A stretch of DNA of 17,694 nucleotides from an uncultured Peptoniphilus sp. (GTDB taxonomy: Bacteria; Bacillota; Clostridia; Tissierellales; Peptoniphilaceae): positions 1 to 17,694 of the forward strand of contig NZ_CAMILN010000036.1 in assembly GCF_946222045.1 (NCBI RefSeq), in the 5' to 3' direction. Below the pieces are notes generated by a model. The model ran no database searches and was not told where the DNA came from. It worked only from the letters and a program-made list of their open reading frames with translations. Shown here one piece after another: positions 13,667-17,694 of the stretch. The position numbers were made by a program, and so were the translations under genes. How positions within the stretch are numbered: position 1 is the first letter of the stretch; every line of letters begins with the position of its first letter.

Positions 13667-14572
13667 TTAATAGGCTTCGATCTCGCCCAAGATGTCACGT
13701 CCATCTAACATCTTCAAAATATTTTTGATATCCAAGATAATCACTCTTTCTTTTTTTAACTTCTCCTTAGTTTCTTTTTTCAAGAAGGATGTGTTGATAA
13801 AGAGGACAGGAATTATCTTGTCATACAAGCCTGAGAACTTGTCCAAGAGTTTCTGCACTTCTTCTTCTGACAAGACTTCTGTGTTCCTGTATTTTTTAAT
13901 TTCCAGTGCATACCTCTTAGAGCCCTTCTTTACATAAAAGTCAAAGGAAGTGTCCTTGTCTTCATTTATAAAGCGTTCTAGCTGGTATCCAGTCCTTTGT
14001 AGGGCAATTTGTGCTAAGCCCTCTGCTGTTACTTCTTCGTCTAGGCTTGATAGTCCCCTCAAAAGATTTTTGGGAAAGATTTTAAAGATTCCCGTGCAAA
14101 TATTTTTGCCGCCAGGACCATATTTGTAGTCGAAGCCAATTAGCATGTCTTCCACAATATTAAAATTGCCATGGGCCAGGGAGTTTCTTATGTGTCTTAA
14201 TAGACAGTCTGTCTTTGATTCGCCATCTGACTTTGTTAAAATAATTTTTTGAGAGTGGGGACATATTTTCTTCTCATAAAATTTTACTATTTCACGGTCT
14301 ATATAGTCTAGGAAGGCCACGTCCCTGTTTTCTAAATTCATATAGTTTTTTATTATACCAAAGACAAAGTTTTCAAAATTGAGAGAAGACGTGAGTTCAT
14401 TCTCCTGTGACTGAGCTGAATTTATATTGGGAACATACCAAAGGAGGTACTCCAAAGTTTTTGTCATTTCTCTTGTTAGGTCTAGGGGCTTCTTTTCGTG
14501 TTCTATTGAATAGGGGACTTTCTTCTTGCAGTTTTCAAATTCAAATCCAAATTTTTTTAAGTTCACTGGCAT
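13667..14572 (-). CDS. HEPN-like plus PD-(D/E)XK nuclease-like protein, candidate defence/toxin
   Basis: A 301-residue soluble protein in two parts. Residues about 30-170 are mainly helical and contain RHIRNSLAHGNF, whose R129-N-S-L-A-H134 fits the R-x4-6-H catalytic motif of HEPN ribonucleases. A Gly-rich hairpin (DYKYGPGGKNICTG) follows, as in pEK499_p136-like HEPN proteins. Residues about 180-295 fit the PD-(D/E)XK (Mrr-like) nuclease core: a helix with Glu184, Asp211 in SFDFYV, then ALEIKKY with Glu224-x-Lys226, and a C-terminal strand/helix pair (VPVLFINTSF, KERVIILDIKNILKML). Both putative active sites look intact. HEPN proteins serve in toxin, abortive-infection and RNA-cutting roles; PD-(D/E)XK domains cut DNA. 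A defence role is inferred. The ATG has GAGGTGG 5-6 bases before it. It is a lone gene next to a palindromic element, with no partner antitoxin visible. Domain calls are by eye. Confidence 0.72.
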   Translation of the reverse strand: MPVNLKKFGFEFENCKKKVPYSIEHEKKPLDLTREMTKTLEYLLWYVPNINSAQSQENELTSSLNFENFVFGIIKNYMNLENRDVAFLDYIDREIVKFYEKKICPHSQKIILTKSDGESKTDCLLRHIRNSLAHGNFNIVEDMLIGFDYKYGPGGKNICTGIFKIFPKNLLRGLSSLDEEVTAEGLAQIALQRTGYQLERFINEDKDTSFDFYVKKGSKRYALEIKKYRNTEVLSEEEVQKLLDKFSGLYDKIIPVLFINTSFLKKETKEKLKKERVIILDIKNILKMLDGRDILGEIEAY

Positions 14573-14603
14573 TTTTCCACCTCTTTTATCCTTTGCTAAG
14601 AAA

Positions 14604-14612
14604 AGTATAACA
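14604..14612 (-). promoter_or_regulatory. Extended -10 promoter of the HEPN/nuclease gene
   Basis: The minus strand reads TGTTATACT, an extended -10 (TGn plus TATACT), about 32 bases before the ATG. There is no recognisable -35, as is common for extended -10 promoters. Confidence 0.45.
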
Positions 14613-14643
14613 TAGTTTTTAATATTTATTCTTTATAATATTG

Positions 14644-14672
14644 TTGACAAGTAGATGAAAATTTTATTAAAT
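14644..14672 (+). promoter_or_regulatory. Probable promoter of the TIM-barrel/NhaC operon
   Basis: A perfect TTGACA (14644-14649) with TTAAAT (14667-14672) after a 17-base spacer. The -10 is only 4 of 6. The -35 lies inside TTGTTGACAA, which is nearly self-complementary. The leader to the ATG at 14726 is about 47 bases. Confidence 0.5.
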
Positions 14673-14725
14673 GATTATTAGTGAAAACTTTATTTTAAGA
14701 AAACTTTTTTTAATTGGAGGTAAAA

Positions 14726-15439
14726 ATGGAAAACTTTAACGAGTCAGACAAGAAAAAGAAGTTTGTTCCATCAATTGAAACAGAACTCAGGAGAAGGCAA
14801 GTTTCTGTACCTGAAGTAATTTACAGGGCAAGTGGCATAAACTTTATGGGAAAGAGGATAAAGTCTCTCATATTTACTAATGATATACCTATTATTGTAA
14901 ATAATAACGCCCAGGCAGTGATGTCTGTCTATCCCTTTACACCTCAACTTAAAATTGTATCTGCTATAATGGAAGTTGCATCTATGCCAGTCTTTGTAGG
15001 AATCGGTGGAGGTACAACTTCAGGACTTAGGTCAGTTAACATTGGTCTTCAAGCTGAGCTAATGGGAGCAACTGGAGTTGTTGTAAATGCCCCTATGACT
15101 AATGAAAATATTAGGATGATATCCAAGGCTCTTGACATTGCAGTTATAGCTACTGTTATTTCAAGGTATGACGATATAGAAGGCAAGGTTGCAGCTGGTG
15201 CTAGAGTTTTAAATATTGCAGGTGGAAAAAATACTGCAGAACTAGTAAGATATACAAGAAAGTTACTTGGAGATGAGTTTCCTATAATAGCCACAGGTGG
15301 TCACACTGATGAGCATATACTTGAGACAATCGAAGCAGGTGCCAATGCCATCACCTATACACCTAAGTCAAGCTCTGATATTTTTTCTGATGTAATGGAT
15401 ACATATAGGGAAAATAAGAGAGAGGAAGAGAGTAAATAG
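14726..15439 (+). CDS. TIM-barrel (beta/alpha) protein of unknown reaction
   Basis: A 237-residue protein whose repeated strand-helix units look like a TIM barrel: PIIVNN, PVFVGIGGG (88-96), GVVVNAP (117-123), AVIATVIS, VLNIAGGKNT (161-170), PIIATGGHT (186-194), ANAITYTP. The glycine-rich loops at 92-96, 166-168 and 189-192 would suit a phosphate group, as in ThiG, NanE or indole-glycerol-phosphate-type barrels. The family is widespread in Firmicutes and usually named only 'hydrolase' or 'barrel domain protein'; I cannot assign a substrate. The start is the ATG at 14726 with GGAGG 5 bases before it; a TTG 12 bases upstream overlaps that ribosome site. The stop lies 13 bases before an NhaC-family antiporter, so they form an operon. 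There is no signal peptide, and the ends are charged. Confidence 0.8.
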   Translation: MENFNESDKKKKFVPSIETELRRRQVSVPEVIYRASGINFMGKRIKSLIFTNDIPIIVNNNAQAVMSVYPFTPQLKIVSAIMEVASMPVFVGIGGGTTSGLRSVNIGLQAELMGATGVVVNAPMTNENIRMISKALDIAVIATVISRYDDIEGKVAAGARVLNIAGGKNTAELVRYTRKLLGDEFPIIATGGHTDEHILETIEAGANAITYTPKSSSDIFSDVMDTYRENKREEESK

Positions 15440-15452
15440 AAAAGGAGAAAAA

Positions 15453-16961
15453 ATGGAATTTGGATTTTTATCGATAGTTCCTCCAATTGTTGCCATTGCC
15501 CTGGCACTTATAACTAAAGAAGTAATAACTTCTCTGTTAATTGGAATTATAGCTGGAGGACTTATCTTTACAGGTGGAAATATTATTGCCGCCTTAGAAA
15601 CAATTTTTACACTTATGGGGACCAAGCTTGGGGATAATGCCCTTATGCTAGTTTTCTTGGCAATGCTTGGATCCTTGGTCATGGTAATGAACATGGCAGG
15701 TGGATCTTTTGCCTATGGTAAGTGGGCAAGTAAGAAGATCAAGAGCAAGAAGATGGCAAAACTTGCCACAGCATTCTTGGGAATTATAATTTTTATTGAC
15801 GACTACTTTAACTGTCTTACAGTTGGAGCAGTTATGAAGCCAATAACTGATGAAAATAAGGTATCTAGGGCAAAGCTTGCTCACATAATAGACTCTTGTG
15901 CAGCACCAGTTTGTATCCTGGCACCAGTTTCATCTTGGGCGGCTTCAGTTGTTGCCGTTATTGGAGATACAGGGGTTGCAAACCCAATGAGCGTCTTCTT
16001 GTCTACAATACCTATGAATATTTATCCCCTTATGACACTTCTTATGATTTTATACTTTTCAACAACGGACATTGAAATGGGAGTAATGGAAAAGTATGAA
16101 CTAAATGACACGTCAAAGATAGTTGAAAAAGAAGATGTTGGTTACGAATATTCAAAAAATGGAAGAGTTTTCGATCTTGTACTTCCAATTGTAGTCTTAA
16201 TTTTTGTAACAATAATGATGATGCTAAAGACGGGAGGTTTCTTCTCTGAAGGAGTGGGAGCTGGAGCAGCCTTTGGAGATGCCGATGTAAACTTGTCTCT
16301 TGTAATTGGAGCCTTCTTTGCAATTGTTGTTTCCTTTATACTTTATATCCCAAGAAAACTTTTAAAGTTTGACGACTTTATGAAGGGGATAGTGGAAGGT
16401 ATGAAGACAATGATTTCTGCTATTGTTATCCTATCTCTTGCATGGACAATTGGTGGAATCACAAGTGATGAATACCTAAATACAGGATCTTATATTGCAT
16501 CACTTATCTCTAATTCAACAATGCCAATGTGGATGCTGCCAGCAATAATCTTTGTAGTAGGTGCCTTCTTGTCCTTCTCAACAGGAACTGCTTGGGGAAC
16601 TTTTGGAATTTTAATTCCAATTATGGTGCCAATCCTAATGCACACAGACCACATGCACTTCTTGTCAATTATTCTTGCTGCAATCTTCTCAGGATCAGTA
16701 TTTGGAGACCACTGCTCACCAATTTCTGATACAACAATTTTGTCATCAGCAGGAGCAGGTTGCGACCACATAGCCCACGTATCAAGTCAGTTGCCTTATG
16801 CAATTAGCGTTGGTTCTGCATCCTTCTTGGCCTTTCTAGTATCAGGCATACTAGACAAGCCAAACCTCACTCTACCAATAGGTATAGTCTTCTTGGCGGT
16901 AATTGTTTTTATAATGAGGAGACTAACAATAAATAAATATTTAAAAAATGTAAATAATTAA
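15453..16961 (+). CDS. NhaC-family Na+/H+ (or organic-acid) antiporter
   Basis: A 502-residue membrane protein with about 11-13 helices from the NhaC family (PF03553). The diagnostic segment GDHCSPISDTTILSSAGAGC is near residue 418, and IIFIDDYFNCLTVG near residue 110 carries the paired acidic residues of the family. Members exchange Na+ for H+, or move lactate, malate or amino acids with ion coupling. The link with the adjoining barrel enzyme gene suggests that it may carry that enzyme's substrate or product; this is inference. AAAAGGAG precedes the ATG, 13 bases after the barrel gene. It is followed by a terminator. The loop at about residues 206-235 (MEKYELNDTSKIVEKEDVGY) is a charged cytoplasmic loop of no known role. 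Confidence 0.88.
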   Translation: MEFGFLSIVPPIVAIALALITKEVITSLLIGIIAGGLIFTGGNIIAALETIFTLMGTKLGDNALMLVFLAMLGSLVMVMNMAGGSFAYGKWASKKIKSKKMAKLATAFLGIIIFIDDYFNCLTVGAVMKPITDENKVSRAKLAHIIDSCAAPVCILAPVSSWAASVVAVIGDTGVANPMSVFLSTIPMNIYPLMTLLMILYFSTTDIEMGVMEKYELNDTSKIVEKEDVGYEYSKNGRVFDLVLPIVVLIFVTIMMMLKTGGFFSEGVGAGAAFGDADVNLSLVIGAFFAIVVSFILYIPRKLLKFDDFMKGIVEGMKTMISAIVILSLAWTIGGITSDEYLNTGSYIASLISNSTMPMWMLPAIIFVVGAFLSFSTGTAWGTFGILIPIMVPILMHTDHMHFLSIILAAIFSGSVFGDHCSPISDTTILSSAGAGCDHIAHVSSQLPYAISVGSASFLAFLVSGILDKPNLTLPIGIVFLAVIVFIMRRLTINKYLKNVNN

Positions 16962-16966
16962 TTTTT

Positions 16967-16991
16967 AGGCTGGCTCTGCTGGCCTTTTTTT
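16967..16991 (+). terminator. Intrinsic terminator of the barrel/NhaC operon
   Basis: AGGCTGG (16967-16973) pairs with CTGGCCT (16979-16985), including two G-T pairs, followed by a run of T. It starts 6 bases after the antiporter stop codon. Confidence 0.75.
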
Positions 16992-17046
16992 ATTAGAATG
17001 TTTTGAATGAAAAATTTTAGAAAGATGAAAAAGTTTTCTTAACTAC

Positions 17047-17075
17047 TTTAAAAATCCCTAAATCTGGTATATAGT
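17047..17075 (+). promoter_or_regulatory. Probable promoter of the macrodomain gene
   Basis: TTTAAA (17047-17052), a 17-base spacer and TATAGT (17070-17075). It leaves a leader of about 20 bases to the AAAGGGGG ribosome site. Moderate match. Confidence 0.4.
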
Positions 17076-17103
17076 TTATGTAAGAAAAAGAAAGGGGGCT
17101 ACT

Positions 17104-17616
17104 ATGACTTTTCAAATTGAAAAGAAGGATATTTTAGAATACGACGTTGACGCAATAGTTAATGCTGCAAATAAAGAGCTTAGACCTGGTGGAGGAGTTT
17201 GCGGACAAATCTTTTCTCATGCAGATGACAGTGAATTAGAAGAAGAATGTAAAAGACTTGCCCCAATAGAGCCTGGCCAAGCTGTTGTGACAAAGGGATA
17301 TAAGCTAAGGGCGAAAAATATTATCCACGCTGTGGGACCGATTTATTTTGATGGAAAACAAGGAGAGAAAGAAGTTTTACAAAAAGCCTACAAGTCTGCA
17401 CTTGACTTGGCAGTAGAAAATAATTTTAAATCTCTTGTTTTCCCACTTCTATCTTCAGGTATCTATGGCTATCCACTTGAAGAAGCGGCAGAAGTTGCCG
17501 TTGATACAATAAGGGACTTCTTAGAAGACCATGATCTTGATGTCACTATTTCAGTTTTAAATGACAAGTTTCTAAATGTTTTAAAAGAAAAAAATAAAAG
17601 ATGGATGGAAAAATAA
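17104..17616 (+). CDS. Macrodomain protein (ADP-ribose binding/hydrolase family)
   Basis: A single-domain macrodomain protein of 170 residues. Macrodomains bind ADP-ribose and often remove it from proteins or deacetylate O-acetyl-ADP-ribose. Signatures: DAIVNAANKELRPGGGVCGQ (16-35), KNIIHAVGPIYFDG near 77, and VFPLLSSGIYGYPLEEAA near 116, which forms the distal-ribose and diphosphate loops. In E. coli YmdB the loop reads GGGGVDGA with a catalytic Asp; here the aligned position is Cys33, as is common in a Firmicutes subgroup, so its activity may differ. No sirtuin, lipoyl-carrier or ADP-ribosyltransferase gene lies beside it, so it is not an obvious SirTM or DarTG system. AAAGGGGG precedes the ATG. 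Confidence 0.9.
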   Translation: MTFQIEKKDILEYDVDAIVNAANKELRPGGGVCGQIFSHADDSELEEECKRLAPIEPGQAVVTKGYKLRAKNIIHAVGPIYFDGKQGEKEVLQKAYKSALDLAVENNFKSLVFPLLSSGIYGYPLEEAAEVAVDTIRDFLEDHDLDVTISVLNDKFLNVLKEKNKRWMEK

Positions 17617-17639
17617 AATAAGAAAAAAAAGATAGCTTG

Positions 17640-17694
17640 TGCACTGACCCCCGAAAGTTGGACTTAAAAATTCAACTTTTTGGGGGTCTTTTAA
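17640..17694. repeat. IS3-family-like terminal repeat forming a terminator hairpin, at window edge
   Basis: TGCACTGACCCCCGAAAGTT (from 17640) resembles the terminal repeats of IS3-family (IS150-type) elements. From 17646 it also folds: GACCCCC (17646-17652) with GGGGGTC (17682-17688), and AAAGTTG (17654-17660) with CAACTTT (17673-17679), with a 12-base loop and a T-run after it. It can act as a terminator for the macrodomain gene and as the outer end of an insertion sequence whose body would lie beyond the window. No transposase frame is visible here, so this could be an intact IS, a remnant or just a strong terminator. Confidence 0.5.

Noticed and set aside
14714..14725. Alternative TTG start for the TIM-barrel gene
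   Set aside because: The TTG overlaps the GGAGG ribosome site that is correctly spaced for the ATG at 14726.
15368..15694. Minus-strand 108-residue open frame over the barrel/antiporter junction
   Set aside because: Overlaps two well-supported genes in antisense and has no start signals; apparent hydrophobicity is a mirror of the antiporter's first helices.
17104..17694. DarTG or SirTM-type ADP-ribosylation system
   Set aside because: Only the macrodomain gene is present; no transferase, sirtuin or lipoyl-carrier gene lies next to it within the window.

Overview
This 17.7 kb AT-rich window looks like chromosome from a low-GC Gram-positive anaerobe. The lipoprotein signal peptides, strong AGGAGG-type ribosome sites, T-tailed intrinsic terminators and TTGACA/TATAAT-type promoters all fit Firmicutes. 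A Peptoniphilaceae-like (Tissierellales) host is my best guess, from the gene repertoire and from the internal GAGCGAAGCGAG-type repeat near 13.48 kb. No rRNA, tRNA or CRISPR array was seen.

Layout. 1-510 (minus) is a lysine-rich, membrane-anchored protein that runs off the left edge. 638-2248 (minus) is the lipid II flippase murJ, with its own promoter and terminator. 2404-4782 (plus) holds a single-chain ABC exporter and an FMN nitroreductase. 4826-7813 is a thiamine-controlled operon: sigma-A promoter, TPP riboswitch with intrinsic terminator, a small thiamine-binding-type protein, then thiX-thiY-thiZ, a pyrimidine-precursor ABC importer. 7860-12481 is a 5-oxoproline operon: pxpA, an Nramp-fold transporter without the metal motif, pxpB, pxpC and a DUF1445/YcsI protein, closed by a strong terminator. 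This matches the gene set of the Bacillus subtilis ycsF-ycsG-ycsI-kipI-kipA cluster. The operon probably imports 5-oxoproline and hydrolyses it to glutamate with ATP. The DUF1445 protein may add a D-glutamate/D-5-oxoproline branch.

12.5-14.6 kb is the most accessory-looking part. It holds a small lipoprotein, a DUF1294 membrane protein, a ~170 bp imperfect palindrome that looks like a non-coding mobile or REP-like element, and, on the minus strand, a protein that joins a HEPN RNase-type motif to a PD-(D/E)XK nuclease-type domain. That protein is the best candidate here for an undescribed defence or toxin activity. 14.64-17.0 kb is a two-gene unit: a TIM-barrel protein of unknown reaction and an NhaC-family antiporter. 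17.1-17.6 kb encodes a macrodomain protein, followed at the right edge by a large hairpin whose outer arm resembles an IS3-family terminal repeat.
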